A stretch of 64,000 nt of DNA, from assembly GCF_017744095.1 (NCBI RefSeq), contig NZ_JAGHQX010000003.1, positions 349,884 through 413,883 of the forward strand, read 5' to 3'. Each line of letters begins with the position of its first letter. The first letter of the stretch is position 1. Made by a program: the position numbers and the translations under genes. Shown piece by piece: positions 47,371 through 56,208 of this stretch. The stretch is from Shimia sp. R10_1. Its GTDB lineage: Bacteria; Pseudomonadota; Alphaproteobacteria; Rhodobacterales; Rhodobacteraceae. The notes under the pieces were generated by a model, which was not told the origin of the DNA, searched no databases, and saw nothing but the letters and a program-made list of their open reading frames with translations.

Positions 47371-48375
47371 ATGACAGCTCCATTGATTGATCCGTTCCAC
47401 CGCGCTGTGAACTACCTGCGCGTTTCAGTGACCGACCGTTGCGACTTTCGCTGTGTCTACTGCATGGCAGAAAACATGACGTTTCTGCCAAAGAAAGAAC
47501 TGTTGACCCTCGAAGAGTTGGACCGCATGTGTTCCACGTTCGTGCGATTGGGGGTGGAAAAATTGCGGATCACTGGTGGTGAGCCACTGGTGCGCCGCGA
47601 TATTATGACGTTCTTCAAAAGCATGAAGCGTCATCTGGACAGCGGCGCTCTGAAAGAGCTCACACTAACAACCAATGGATCGCAACTCGAACGCTTCGCG
47701 GAAGAGCTCTATGCTTGTGGCATTCGCCGTGTGAATGTGTCGCTTGATACCATTGACGAAGGCAAATTCGCAGATATCACACGTTGGGGCCGTCTGCCGC
47801 AGGTTTTGCGCGGTATAGACGCCGCTCAAGCGGCTGGACTTCGGATCAAGCTCAACGCGGTTGCCCTCAAAGGCTTCAACGAAGACGAGCTCTTCACCCT
47901 CGCGGAATGGTGTGCCTCTCGCGACATGGATATGACCTGGATTGAGGTGATGCCCATGGGCGACTTGGGAAACGAAGACCGCCTCGATCAATACTGGTCG
48001 CTCAAAGACCTGCGCGCGCGCCTTGCTGAGCGTTATACGCTCACCGATCTTGCCGAGCGCACGGGGGGGCCGGCCCGTTATGTACGATTGGAAGAGACCG
48101 GTCAGAAAATTGGCTTCATAACGCCGATGACGCATAATTTCTGCGAAAGCTGCAACCGTGTACGTTTGACCTGCACAGGGCAGCTTTACATGTGCCTTGG
48201 CCAAGAAGATATGGCTGACCTGCGCGCGCCACTGCGCGGCAGTGAAAGTGACGCAGCACTGGAAAATGCGATCCGTGCTGCCATCGCCCTGAAACCCAAG
48301 GGCCATGACTTTGACTATTCACGTCAAAAAGTGGACGGTCAAATGTCGCGCCACATGAGCCACACTGGTGGGTGA
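47371..48375 (+). CDS. moaA: GTP 3',8-cyclase MoaA (radical SAM), molybdenum cofactor synthesis
   Basis: A 334-residue enzyme performing the first step of molybdopterin synthesis, GTP to 3',8-cyclo-7,8-dihydro-GTP. The N-terminal radical SAM cluster is CDFRCVYC, followed by [13 protein letters not shown]. The C-terminal second cluster is [11 protein letters not shown] with a further Cys in LYMCLG. The protein ends in Gly-Gly (MSHTGG), the C-terminal pair known to matter for MoaA activity. It stands alone, with no other moa gene nearby. Confidence 0.97.
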   Translation: MTAPLIDPFHRAVNYLRVSVTDRCDFRCVYCMAENMTFLPKKELLTLEELDRMCSTFVRLGVEKLRITGGEPLVRRDIMTFFKSMKRHLDSGALKELTLTTNGSQLERFAEELYACGIRRVNVSLDTIDEGKFADITRWGRLPQVLRGIDAAQAAGLRIKLNAVALKGFNEDELFTLAEWCASRDMDMTWIEVMPMGDLGNEDRLDQYWSLKDLRARLAERYTLTDLAERTGGPARYVRLEETGQKIGFITPMTHNFCESCNRVRLTCTGQLYMCLGQEDMADLRAPLRGSESDAALENAIRAAIALKPKGHDFDYSRQKVDGQMSRHMSHTGG

Positions 48376-48407
48376 AACCATTCTTGTCTAAGCATCGAGC
48401 GTGTCGC

Positions 48408-49241
48408 TCACGCCCGATACTTAGACCTGTAGTTGCGCGGCGCACACCCCTTTTCCAGCTTAAAGTCCCGGCTGAAATGGAACGGATCCGGGTAGCCGCA
48501 CCGTATCGCGATCTGGGCCACCCGCTCGTCAGTACTGCGCAACAGATAGGCGGCAACGGCCATCCGCTCGCGCCGCAGCCATACAATTGGGCTTACACCC
48601 GCCTCATCACGAAACCTTCTGAAAAGTTGAGAATGGCTCAAGCCGGTTATCTGTGCCAAATCCGGAATGCGCCACGCCTTCTGCAGGTCACGACGCAGAT
48701 GAGACTTCAGTTCCGCCATAGGTTCATCTTTGACAGACCCAATGGCAGCGTGCCGACTTGCAGACAATGCAGCCAGAATCTGCGCCACTTCCGCGTTTAT
48801 CTGAGCACTTTCCCCAACGGCTTCTGCCGACAATTCATGTAGAATGTTTTCAAAGCACCCCGCGACCGAAGCAAGCTTCGGTGCAATCGGATTGGACGCG
48901 AAACCCAAGCGGTCAAAAAGTCGATCGATTCCCTGACCTCTGATTGACAGCCAAACATAGCGCCAAGGCGCGGTCGCACCTGCCCCATGCGCATAAGCCC
49001 GCGCTGTATCTATCCAGGCAAGGGTCTCAGCTTTTGCCAAAAACCGCGTATCGCCGATGTCTACATGGCCTTCCCCGGAAAGCGTGTAGATCAATACGTG
49101 CTCATTATAATTTCGGCGCACCATGTCACTGTTATGGTGCGCCAAAGTTCTGCCACCCACGGGCACGCTGTAGGGCCAAACGGCGTCGCTACCTTGCTCT
49201 GACGCAAAGTAAATTTTGTAGTCTTCGGTGGTCGTAGTCAT
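48408..49241 (-). CDS. AraC family transcriptional regulator
   Basis: A 277-residue regulator with an N-terminal cupin-type effector domain (residues about 15-100, containing VLIYTLSGEGHVDIGDTRF) and a C-terminal double helix-turn-helix: IPDLAQITGLSHSQLFRRFRDEAGVSPIVWLRRERM, then VAQIAIRCGYPDPFHFSRDFKLEKGCAPRNYR. This is the plan of sugar- or small-molecule-sensing AraC activators. It starts nine bases after the ferredoxin stop on the same strand, so it is likely the last gene of a P450-ferredoxin-araC operon and may respond to the P450 substrate or product. Confidence 0.93.
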   Translation of the reverse strand: MTTTTEDYKIYFASEQGSDAVWPYSVPVGGRTLAHHNSDMVRRNYNEHVLIYTLSGEGHVDIGDTRFLAKAETLAWIDTARAYAHGAGATAPWRYVWLSIRGQGIDRLFDRLGFASNPIAPKLASVAGCFENILHELSAEAVGESAQINAEVAQILAALSASRHAAIGSVKDEPMAELKSHLRRDLQKAWRIPDLAQITGLSHSQLFRRFRDEAGVSPIVWLRRERMAVAAYLLRSTDERVAQIAIRCGYPDPFHFSRDFKLEKGCAPRNYRSKYRA

Positions 49242-49250
49242 TAGGTGTCT

Positions 49251-49571
49251 TTAGATTTGGGTGTCCGGTACTTGAACTTCCATCCCGTCCATATTTTCGC
49301 CAATCGACACCTGACAGCTCAGTCGGCTGGTTGGTTGAGGATCGATTACGAAGTCAAGCATGTCAGTTTCGTCGCTATTTGGTGCTGGCATGCGATCAAA
49401 CCAGTCTTGCGGCAGCACGCAGTGGCATGTCCCACAGGCCCCTGCCCCACCGCATTCCGCAGCAATACCTTCAACGCCAGCACCAACTGCGGCTTGCATA
49501 AGCGTATCGCCAGCATTCGCATGTGCCTCGATACGATTTCCACTGGCTTCTAAAAAAGTGACTGTGATCAT
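49251..49571 (-). CDS. 2Fe-2S ferredoxin, adrenodoxin/putidaredoxin type
   Basis: A 106-residue ferredoxin with four cluster Cys residues: three in AECGGAGACGTCHC (CX5CX2C) and the fourth in RLSCQVSIG. The order and length match class I P450 partners such as putidaredoxin. It lies 24 bp after the P450 gene on the same strand, so it is the probable electron donor of that enzyme. No ferredoxin reductase is encoded nearby and would have to be supplied elsewhere. Confidence 0.94.
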   Translation of the reverse strand: MITVTFLEASGNRIEAHANAGDTLMQAAVGAGVEGIAAECGGAGACGTCHCVLPQDWFDRMPAPNSDETDMLDFVIDPQPTSRLSCQVSIGENMDGMEVQVPDTQI

Positions 49572-49595
49572 CAGATTCTGTCTTTCCGTCTGAAC

Positions 49596-50837
49596 TTAGC
49601 GGCGCTGCCAATGGACGCGCAGCGCCTCAGGCCCACGCACTGAGAGGCCGCGTTTGTATTCCGGCGCTGCCTCGGCCAATTCGATCGTTGCAAATCGTGC
49701 GTTCAGGGTCGAGAAAATCACATCCATATCCAAGCGTGCCAGGTGATTTCCCAGACAAAAATGCCCGCCGCCCCCAAATGCCATATGCCGGTTCGGCGCG
49801 CGCGCGACGTCGAATGTGTCAGGCTGTTCAAAACGGTCTGGATCACGATTTGCGGCACCATAAAGCAAGCCAAATCGTGTCCCTGCGGGGAAGCGCATGC
49901 CGCCCACTTCGCAGTCTTCCGTGGCGAACCGATGAAAAAATGGCAAAGGCGATTCAAAGCGGAACATCTCTTGCACCGCCGTTTTCATAAGTGAGCCGTC
50001 TGCACGCAGGCGATCATGCTGATCGGGGAACTTCAGCAAGGCATGCATTCCGCTGCCAAGCACATCGATCGTCGACCCATGTCCCGCCATTAGGATTAGC
50101 ATTGCGGTCGAAATCAATTCGTCTTGGCTAAGCCGCCCTTCATCACGATGGCTGACCAAACGTGACAGAAGATCATCTTGCGGCGCTTTCTCCCGAGTGT
50201 CCAAAAGCGCGAGCAGATACTCATAGAATTCCTTGGTTGCCTGCTCCGCACGCTGTTTGTCAGCGTCTCCGCGACCAGGGTCAAAATAACGGACAACTTC
50301 CTCTGACCAGTGGCGCAACAACGGGCAATCCTCATCCGGAACGCCCAGCATGCGGCCAATGATGTGCCCGGGTACATGCGCGGCAAACTCCCCGACAAAA
50401 TCAACTTCGTCTTGATCACTCAACTCGTTCAAAAGGCGGTCAACAAAGCTTTGAATGGCGTCGCGCTGCTTCGAAATCATGGCGGGGGTGAACTCCCGAA
50501 ACACCACCTTGCGCAAGCGGCTGTGGGTTTCCCCCTCGCTTTCAAGGAGATTCACCTGAACAAAACGCTCATGGTAGGGCATGTCATGAAAATTGATCGC
50601 CCGTTTTTGGCGTTGCCGCTCTTTTTCACCAATGAAGGCTTCGTTGTTGCGCAACATGGTTTTGTTGAGCGCGACCGCCTCAACATCTGACATCCGCGTC
50701 AGCATCCATGTGTCAATTTCTTCATAATAAAATGGGGTCTGAAGCGCCCTCATAGCGGCATAGCTGGGATAGGGATCTGCTGCAAAGGCCGACCCGTGCG
50801 GGTCGAATTCCATTGCTGGCTGGGAAATCTGTGGCAT
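49596..50837 (-). CDS. Cytochrome P450
   Basis: A 413-residue soluble P450. The haem Cys is in FGGGGHFCLGNHLAR, the K-helix ExxR is EMFR, and the I-helix is LMAGHGSTID, where the usual acidic residue before Thr is Gly-Ser, a variation that could change oxygen activation. GAGG precedes ATG 50837. Next genes are the ferredoxin and an AraC regulator, and an AbrB-type permease is upstream on the same strand. This suggests import and monooxygenation of a small organic compound that I cannot identify. It does not look like a known CYP subfamily from memory alone. Confidence 0.95.
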   Translation of the reverse strand: MPQISQPAMEFDPHGSAFAADPYPSYAAMRALQTPFYYEEIDTWMLTRMSDVEAVALNKTMLRNNEAFIGEKERQRQKRAINFHDMPYHERFVQVNLLESEGETHSRLRKVVFREFTPAMISKQRDAIQSFVDRLLNELSDQDEVDFVGEFAAHVPGHIIGRMLGVPDEDCPLLRHWSEEVVRYFDPGRGDADKQRAEQATKEFYEYLLALLDTREKAPQDDLLSRLVSHRDEGRLSQDELISTAMLILMAGHGSTIDVLGSGMHALLKFPDQHDRLRADGSLMKTAVQEMFRFESPLPFFHRFATEDCEVGGMRFPAGTRFGLLYGAANRDPDRFEQPDTFDVARAPNRHMAFGGGGHFCLGNHLARLDMDVIFSTLNARFATIELAEAAPEYKRGLSVRGPEALRVHWQRR

Positions 50838-50935
50838 TGCGACCTCGTTAGCTGCGCAGGCGCACAGTATTCATCAGACACCTTAAATTAAATGCAGAAT
50901 TCTCCAATTCACATAGATGGTTATCGCATAACTTG

Positions 50936-51973
50936 TTAATCGCCAAAAATTTTGCGCAATACGCGAGCGGCAAGCGGTGCCCCCACGATCACCACCACTA
51001 TTCTTGTCAGATGATGCGCAATGACAAATCCAAGATCCGCACCAGTCACGATGGCTAGGATTGTCATCTCTGCCTGACCACCGGGCGCAAAAGCCAAAAA
51101 GGCTTCCATAGATGGCGCCAACCCCAATACTGTCACCAATTCGGCAAAACTAGCGGCCACAAACGCAAGCACCACCATGAATGCGAGCCCTGAGAGCACC
51201 ACAGACTTCAGCTCACCAAGCGTGACACCGACATAATGCACGCCAATCACCACACCAATAAAGAATTGCGCCGCCAAAATTGCTTCGGCCGGAGGTCGAG
51301 AATGGATAAACCCGCTCAACGTCAAGACAGCTGAAACAATCAATGGCCCTAAAATGCTCGCGCCAAAGAGGCCGATCCGTTCGCCGCCTTTCCAACCAAA
51401 CCAGGCTGCCCCCGCCATCAACACGAGTTCTTTCAGCTCGATGTCTGCAGCCGGCTCCCCGATTGGGTTGGAAAAGCTGACATCATAGAACGAGATCAAC
51501 AAAATCGGCGCCAAGGTGACGATCACCAACACCCGTGTCGCGTGGAGCAACGAAAGAACCCGCGTATCGGCGCCGGCGTCTTGCCCAAACAGGATCATGT
51601 CCTGCAATCCACCAGGCATCGCCGCGTAGTAAGCCGTGGCTCCATCAAACTTGCACACACTGCGGAAGAACGGCACGCCAACACATCCGATGACAGCGAT
51701 GTAAATCGGCACCAAGACAAGGCTTCCCGCCATGCTGGGCAGTTCTGCAACTACGTCTGGCGTGATGGATGTGCCCACCGCAACACCAAGGATGGTACGC
51801 GCGCCTGCTGTCACCTGTCCAAATCCCGTCAAACGTGCCCCCAAAAGGGCCGCGACAAGACAGGCCGACATCGGCCCAAACAGAAACGGCAAAGGCAATC
51901 CCAATAGGCTAAACAACACTGTCCCGATCACAGCCACCACGAAAGTGAAAGCGCGCAAGCGCATATTGGGCAT
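50936..51973 (-). CDS. AbrB family transporter/permease-like membrane protein
   Basis: A 345-residue inner-membrane protein with about ten hydrophobic segments in two similar halves: FLFGPMSACLVAALLG..AAMPGGLQDMILFGQDAGAD and the second copy GASILGPLIVSAVL..FAPGGQAEMTILAIVTGADLGFVIAHH. This repeat and the paired (M/A)PGG..(D/E)M motif are those of the AbrB/GntT-like putative ammonia monooxygenase family, now regarded as transporters. The start is chosen at 51973 because AGGA lies seven bases before it; the long upstream extension is unlikely. Divergent from a GntR regulator across 86 bp. Confidence 0.88.
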   Translation of the reverse strand: MPNMRLRAFTFVVAVIGTVLFSLLGLPLPFLFGPMSACLVAALLGARLTGFGQVTAGARTILGVAVGTSITPDVVAELPSMAGSLVLVPIYIAVIGCVGVPFFRSVCKFDGATAYYAAMPGGLQDMILFGQDAGADTRVLSLLHATRVLVIVTLAPILLISFYDVSFSNPIGEPAADIELKELVLMAGAAWFGWKGGERIGLFGASILGPLIVSAVLTLSGFIHSRPPAEAILAAQFFIGVVIGVHYVGVTLGELKSVVLSGLAFMVVLAFVAASFAELVTVLGLAPSMEAFLAFAPGGQAEMTILAIVTGADLGFVIAHHLTRIVVVIVGAPLAARVLRKIFGD

Positions 51974-52009
51974 GGGTCTTCCTAATCTGATTGACGCGAC
52001 GAATCCACC

Positions 52010-52017
52010 TGTATACA
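52010..52017. promoter_or_regulatory. Possible GntR/FCD operator
   Basis: The 86-bp interval between the AbrB gene and the divergent GntR gene contains the palindrome TGTATACA. FCD-type GntR regulators usually bind short dyads of the TNGT..ACNA kind in such positions, so this is a candidate for control of both genes. Confidence 0.3.
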
Positions 52018-52059
52018 TTTGGATGCAATTTGACAAGGTCAGGCAAGCCGGAGCGCGAA

Positions 52060-52731
52060 ATGGACACACCGATGCCACTGGAAGGACTGCATGGAAACTC
52101 CGCATACAGCGCGCTTCTCAATGAAATTCGGGACGGCCATCTTTCCCCTGGGGATCGGCTCCGAGAGACAGAGCTCGCCAAACGTTTCAACATCAGCCGC
52201 ACGCCGGTGCGCGAAGCCATTCGACTGCTCGAGGCAGATGGGCTGGTCACGCATTTGCCACGTGTGGGTGCAACGATACGACGCCTGGACTATTCTGAGG
52301 TCATGGAACTTTACGAAATGCGCGTAGTGCTCGAATGCACTGCAGCGCGCATGGCAGCACGCGCAGCGTCAGACGTCGAAATTGCCGAACTCAGCGCAAT
52401 CAGTGAAATGTTGGCTCAGGTTGGTGAAGGTACCGAAGCGTCCCGCCTAAATCGGCAGTTTCACCTTGCGCTTCTCAATGCAGCTAAAAATCGTTTTTTG
52501 ACCAAGTCTATGTTTAATCTGCAGAAAGCCATGTTGATTTTGGGGCGCACAACGCTCGCAGACCCCGAAAGGTATCAAAATGCGATCCTCGAACACCAAG
52601 CAATCTTAGAAGCGCTGACAAGGCGGGACGGTGAAGCCGCAGAAACTGCGATGCAAGACCATATCATCGCTGGCCAACGCGCCCGTATTCGCGCGCTGCG
52701 CATTGATTTGGACAATCCCAACGCGGTTTGA
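52060..52731 (+). CDS. GntR family regulator, FCD (FadR-like) subfamily
   Basis: A 223-residue regulator. The winged helix reads DGHLSPGDRLRETELAKRFNISRTPVREAIRLLEADGLV (residues about 23-61), and an all-helical FCD effector domain follows (residues about 80-215) with LYEMRVVLECTAARMAA and the metal or ligand His in NRQFHLALL and EHQAILEAL. Effectors of this subfamily are often organic acids. GGAG lies just upstream of ATG 52060. It is divergent from the AbrB-type permease, which it probably controls. Confidence 0.94.
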   Translation: MDTPMPLEGLHGNSAYSALLNEIRDGHLSPGDRLRETELAKRFNISRTPVREAIRLLEADGLVTHLPRVGATIRRLDYSEVMELYEMRVVLECTAARMAARAASDVEIAELSAISEMLAQVGEGTEASRLNRQFHLALLNAAKNRFLTKSMFNLQKAMLILGRTTLADPERYQNAILEHQAILEALTRRDGEAAETAMQDHIIAGQRARIRALRIDLDNPNAV

Positions 52732-52839
52732 TCAGCGCGCCGCGGCTTTCGAGTATTTTAAAGAAAAAAACACCAATTTTGGCGAAACTGTTTTGAACTT
52801 CGCGCGACCCTAGGCGCTTCCGGCAGAAGGCTTGCCTCA

Positions 52840-53976
52840 ATGTTCAAACTCTTCCTGCCAGCTGTTCTGGCACTCGTGGCATTATGCGCCATTTTGTGGC
52901 TGCCTGAGGCGGCGCGCTCGGCAGAAAACCTACCCGTTCTTTTCTTGGCCCTGTTGGTGCATTTGCCTGCGTTCTTGCCAGTGTCGCAACATGGCAAGCT
53001 GCTGACAACCAAAGTTAAACTGCTCAACACATACCCCGAAGTGCTCATCCCCCCCTGCCTAGCGATCGCCTGGCTCTTTATCGGCGGATCATTCCAAGTC
53101 ACGCTGCAGGTTTGGCTGTTCGCTGCGGCAACGCTTTCTGCGATCTGCCTATGCTACGCCGCTGTTCGCATATGTGATGCGAAAGTCGCGCGCATCCAGA
53201 GTAACGCGTGCCGCGTGGCGACCATGTCACCAGCGAGCACTGCCGATATTGCAAAACGTCACATATATCTCATCCGCTGCGCACTGACTGCGCTGTCATT
53301 GACCGCCATATTTGCAACGGCAGCAGACGCCTTGTTGCCGCATGCGCTCCTGATACTCCCTATCGCGCTCAGCCTCGCCGCAGTTGCCTTGACGGCACTG
53401 ACACTGCATCAAGAACGCAGTGCCCATGCTGACCTGGCACCGCTTCTCCGCGACTTTCTGGCAAGACAATTGCAAGCCTCGCCTGCCCAAGTGGCTGTCT
53501 ATCATGCGGGCACATCCAAAGCCGATATCTCCGCCACCAAAGCTCTATGTGAACACCTAAATGAAGCGCACGAACCTTATGTGCTGATCGTACGCGAACG
53601 CAGCGCTTTAGAAGACTTGCAAAAACTCTCGCCACAGCACCTCTGGCACGCAGAAAAGCTCGGCGCACTTGCCGACTGTGTACAGCCACAGATTCGCACA
53701 GTGCTCTATGCTCAGGACCATCCCAAGAACAGCCACTTTACCCGCAACACACAATTCGAACATGTTCTGATCACGGCATTTAATCCGCTTGAGCGCGCCC
53801 CCGCTCTGCCACAGACCGTCGCGCTCTACCAAAAGATCCTTGCACCAACGGAAGCGCATGCGCGGAATTGGCAATCCAACGCGACACTGGATTTAGTTTC
53901 ACGCATCGTCACCAAACATCCAAATGTGCCTGATCTTTACGCCCCGCGCCCTTGGATCGGTCGTACGGCCGCATGA
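52840..53976 (+). CDS. Membrane protein, shortened paralogue of the following glycerophosphotransferase-like protein
   Basis: A 378-residue protein with four or five N-terminal membrane segments (residues about 5-100 and 145-190) and a cytosolic C-terminal part. The C-terminal part (from VAVYHAGTSKADI) aligns by eye with the domain start of the next gene: YVLIVRERSALEDLQK here against FVILLKERKHLQHFPK there, and VLITAFNPLERAP against VQLLHGDSDKPPS. It lacks the His-Gly-Asp triad and stops before the catalytic C-terminal half, so it is probably non-catalytic. It overlaps the next gene as ATGA (53973-53976). Confidence 0.75.
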   Translation: MFKLFLPAVLALVALCAILWLPEAARSAENLPVLFLALLVHLPAFLPVSQHGKLLTTKVKLLNTYPEVLIPPCLAIAWLFIGGSFQVTLQVWLFAAATLSAICLCYAAVRICDAKVARIQSNACRVATMSPASTADIAKRHIYLIRCALTALSLTAIFATAADALLPHALLILPIALSLAAVALTALTLHQERSAHADLAPLLRDFLARQLQASPAQVAVYHAGTSKADISATKALCEHLNEAHEPYVLIVRERSALEDLQKLSPQHLWHAEKLGALADCVQPQIRTVLYAQDHPKNSHFTRNTQFEHVLITAFNPLERAPALPQTVALYQKILAPTEAHARNWQSNATLDLVSRIVTKHPNVPDLYAPRPWIGRTAA

Positions 53977-55442
53977 CGGGCGCGGCTTTATATCTGGGCG
54001 CAATTACATGCGTGTTGGTCGGAGAAACCTGGCTCAGGTTTAGCCTGCACAAGGCGCAGCGTAGCTGCACCGTTTCCTCACTCACTCCCCAAAGCACTCC
54101 CGTCTCTCGAAATCACCTATCCGCACAGGGCTTAACTGCAACAGCGCTTCTCTGTCTTTTGAGCGGCTTGTGGGCAACGCCAGACAGCGCGGCACCGCTC
54201 TTCATCGCGCTCCTTCCCTTTGGCTTGCGGATCAGTCTATCACGGCTGACACGCGCACACATCAAACGCAGTGCAGCGGTTCATAGCCTTCAGACATTAC
54301 GGCACCCCAAGCTAAAAAGGGCACGCATAGCGCTCTATTTCTCTGAACCAAGGCTTGCAACGCCCTATCAGGTGACAATGTGGCTCAAGCCACTGCTGTC
54401 TCTCAAGGAGCCCTTTGTCATCCTCTTGAAAGAACGCAAACATCTCCAGCATTTTCCAAAGTCCGACCTCTATGAGGTCCTCATCATTACCGACTTGCCA
54501 GAGAAAACCGCGTTCTTGCCAACATCCGTAGAAGTGCTGTTTTACGTCAACAACAGCATGACAAACCTGCCGGTTGTTGCCGCAAACCCAAACGTCACAC
54601 ATGTCCAGCTGCTGCATGGCGACAGCGACAAACCACCCAGCTACAATCCGATGTCTGCGATCTATGATCGTTTGTTCGTCGCAGGAGAGATGGCCATCGA
54701 TAGATACGCACGCCATGGCGTGATTATCCCGCGCGAAAAGTTCACGATTGTCGGCCGCCCACAGTTGCCCCGCACCAAGAACGCAGCCTCAACTTCAAAA
54801 GCATGCAAAACCGTGGTCTACATGACCACATGGACCGGCATGTTTGATGACAGCAATTTTTGCTCTCTCGCTCAGGCGCAAAAAATCGTGGAACAAACTC
54901 TGACCAGTGCAGAGCCGCTTGAGGTTATATTCAAGCCACACCCCTTATCCCTGAAGGCGCCTGACTGGCCTGATTTGAAAGATCAGCTGTTGAAATCAAC
55001 CAACGTGATGTCGAAAGGCTCCACCTTTCGTATCGCGACAACTGAAGAAGATGTTTTTGATCTTTATGAACGCGCGGATCTGCTGATCAGCGATGTATCC
55101 TCAACATTGATAGATTTCTTGGCAACGGGAAAACCGTATATTGTCACCAATCCCAATGCCTATTCAGAAACAGACCTTACCTCATTCCCGAGCGTCGCTG
55201 GCGGCTACCTCACCTCACGGGATGCAAGCAATCTTCCAGACCTGATGGCAACCAGCTTTACAACAGATCCACGCGCACAGAATCGAAAGGCACTACGCGA
55301 CTACGCCCTTGGAGATCACGATAGTCCGGCAGGAGCTGCCTTTCAAAACGCCTGCCGCCAGTTGCTCGATGACCGAGGAGAAAAGTCGCCAGACAACAGT
55401 CGCAAACATACCCGACCTTGTGAGCCAGAATTCAATTTGTAG
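53973..55442 (+). CDS. CDP-glycerol glycerophosphotransferase family protein (TagB/TagF-like), membrane-anchored
   Basis: A 489-residue protein with two or three N-terminal membrane helices and a cytosolic glycosyltransferase-B-like domain. LLHGDSDKPPSYNPMSAIYD contains the His-Gly pair typical of teichoic-acid glycerophosphotransferases, RLFVAGEMAIDRY and VGRPQLPRT follow as in that family, and KPHPL with ISDVSSTLIDFLATGKPYIVT forms the nucleotide site. In Gram-positive bacteria such enzymes build polyol-phosphate chains; here a capsule or lipopolysaccharide polyol-phosphate is likely. Translationally coupled to its shortened paralogue upstream. Probably acts at the inner membrane. Confidence 0.82.
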   Translation: MTGAALYLGAITCVLVGETWLRFSLHKAQRSCTVSSLTPQSTPVSRNHLSAQGLTATALLCLLSGLWATPDSAAPLFIALLPFGLRISLSRLTRAHIKRSAAVHSLQTLRHPKLKRARIALYFSEPRLATPYQVTMWLKPLLSLKEPFVILLKERKHLQHFPKSDLYEVLIITDLPEKTAFLPTSVEVLFYVNNSMTNLPVVAANPNVTHVQLLHGDSDKPPSYNPMSAIYDRLFVAGEMAIDRYARHGVIIPREKFTIVGRPQLPRTKNAASTSKACKTVVYMTTWTGMFDDSNFCSLAQAQKIVEQTLTSAEPLEVIFKPHPLSLKAPDWPDLKDQLLKSTNVMSKGSTFRIATTEEDVFDLYERADLLISDVSSTLIDFLATGKPYIVTNPNAYSETDLTSFPSVAGGYLTSRDASNLPDLMATSFTTDPRAQNRKALRDYALGDHDSPAGAAFQNACRQLLDDRGEKSPDNSRKHTRPCEPEFNL

Positions 55443-55538
55443 ATTTCTTACGAGAGACCTCTTCACTATGGGCGCAAGCTCCTCCGCCTAGCGGCAGCTC
55501 AGCCAGTCTCATTTGCAGCAAATACGCCAACTGAACGA

Positions 55539-55830
55539 CTACCGGCTGGCGTCGGTAGGATCAGCGATATGGTTTTCCAGGTACTGAATTACAATGTCTT
55601 CCGTAATGGCCCCGTTGGTGGTTTAAAAATACCCGCGCCCCCAATAGCGCCTACGCAACGCGGGAAACTCGCGTTGCACCTTGTAAGATGAACGCCCCTT
55701 CATCTTGCGCACCAAATCACTGATCGCGAGCTTTGGCGGAAGCGAGACGAACATATGGACGTGATCGCTCGACAAAACGCCGCGCAAGATGTCGACTGCG
55801 TTCTCCCGACAGACCTGACGGCAGAAGCCA
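55539..55830 (-). pseudogene. IS200/IS605-type transposase (TnpA) remnant
   Basis: Read on the minus strand, the frame contains VDILRGVLSSDHVHMFVSLPPKLAISDLVRKMKGRSS, which is the HUH-type TnpA core with the His-x-His metal pair (HVH), then GRGYF, an in-frame TAA (plus-strand TTA at 55623-55625), and TTNGAITEDIVIQYLENH. The N-terminal part is missing and sequence before about 55830 no longer matches. It is a dead fragment, not a mobile copy; no TnpB or end hairpins were recognised. Confidence 0.75.
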
Positions 55831-56030
55831 CCACCCTCATCCGCTCTCTGCTGGAGGAGATCCGACTAATCCCCAATGCGGAAGGCCCCATGGACATTGA
55901 GCTTGTTGGCGAGCTGGCGGGTTTGCTTGCGTTAGGTCAAACAAAATCGGCCTCGAAGGGTTATGCTTCGGGCCGTTCTGTATCGTTGGTTGCGGGAGTA
56001 GGATTTGAACCTACGACCTTCAGGTTATGA
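55812..56030 (+). pseudogene. C-terminal fragment of a large serine recombinase, reading into the tRNA-fMet repeat
   Basis: The frame DLTAEATTLIRSLLEEIRLIPNAEG followed by MDIELVGELAGLLALGQTKS matches the extreme C-terminus of alphaproteobacterial serine recombinases. The N-terminal catalytic part is absent. The frame then continues through the tRNA-derived repeat as VAGVGFEPTTFRL, the known false peptide of tRNA-fMet in this orientation, and stops at 56030. It appears to be the scar of an earlier element at the same integration site, overlapped by the IS200 remnant on the other strand. Confidence 0.65.
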
Positions 56031-56031
56031 G
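55986..56031. repeat. 46-bp att repeat, left copy (3' half of tRNA-fMet)
   Basis: 46 bases identical to 63873-63918, covering the 3' part of tRNA-fMet from the anticodon loop to the encoded CCA on the minus strand. No 5' half is present, so this is not a functional tRNA. It marks the left boundary of the genomic island. Confidence 0.9.
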
Positions 56032-56156
56032 AGAGGTTAGGCGTCGTTGCACGGTTTGCGCCTTTTTGCGACCCTCTACCCTATCTTATTGAATCCATTG
56101 TTTTTTAATTGACGACGATTGCGCCTCAGCTCTACGCCTTATTCCAAGATTTGCGC

Positions 56157-56180
56157 CCAACTGCTTCCACAGTGCTTCCA
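56157..56180 (+). repeat. 24-bp imperfect repeat, left copy, with internal TGCTTCCA doublet
   Basis: Matches 63781-63804 at 22 of 24 positions, same orientation. Each copy contains TGCTTCCA twice, 10 bases apart. It lies 125 bp inside the left att repeat and just before the integrase start, where integrase arm-binding sites would be expected. Confidence 0.55.
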
Positions 56181-56208
56181 AAAGCGGGCCAGAGACGGAG
56201 AAAACACG

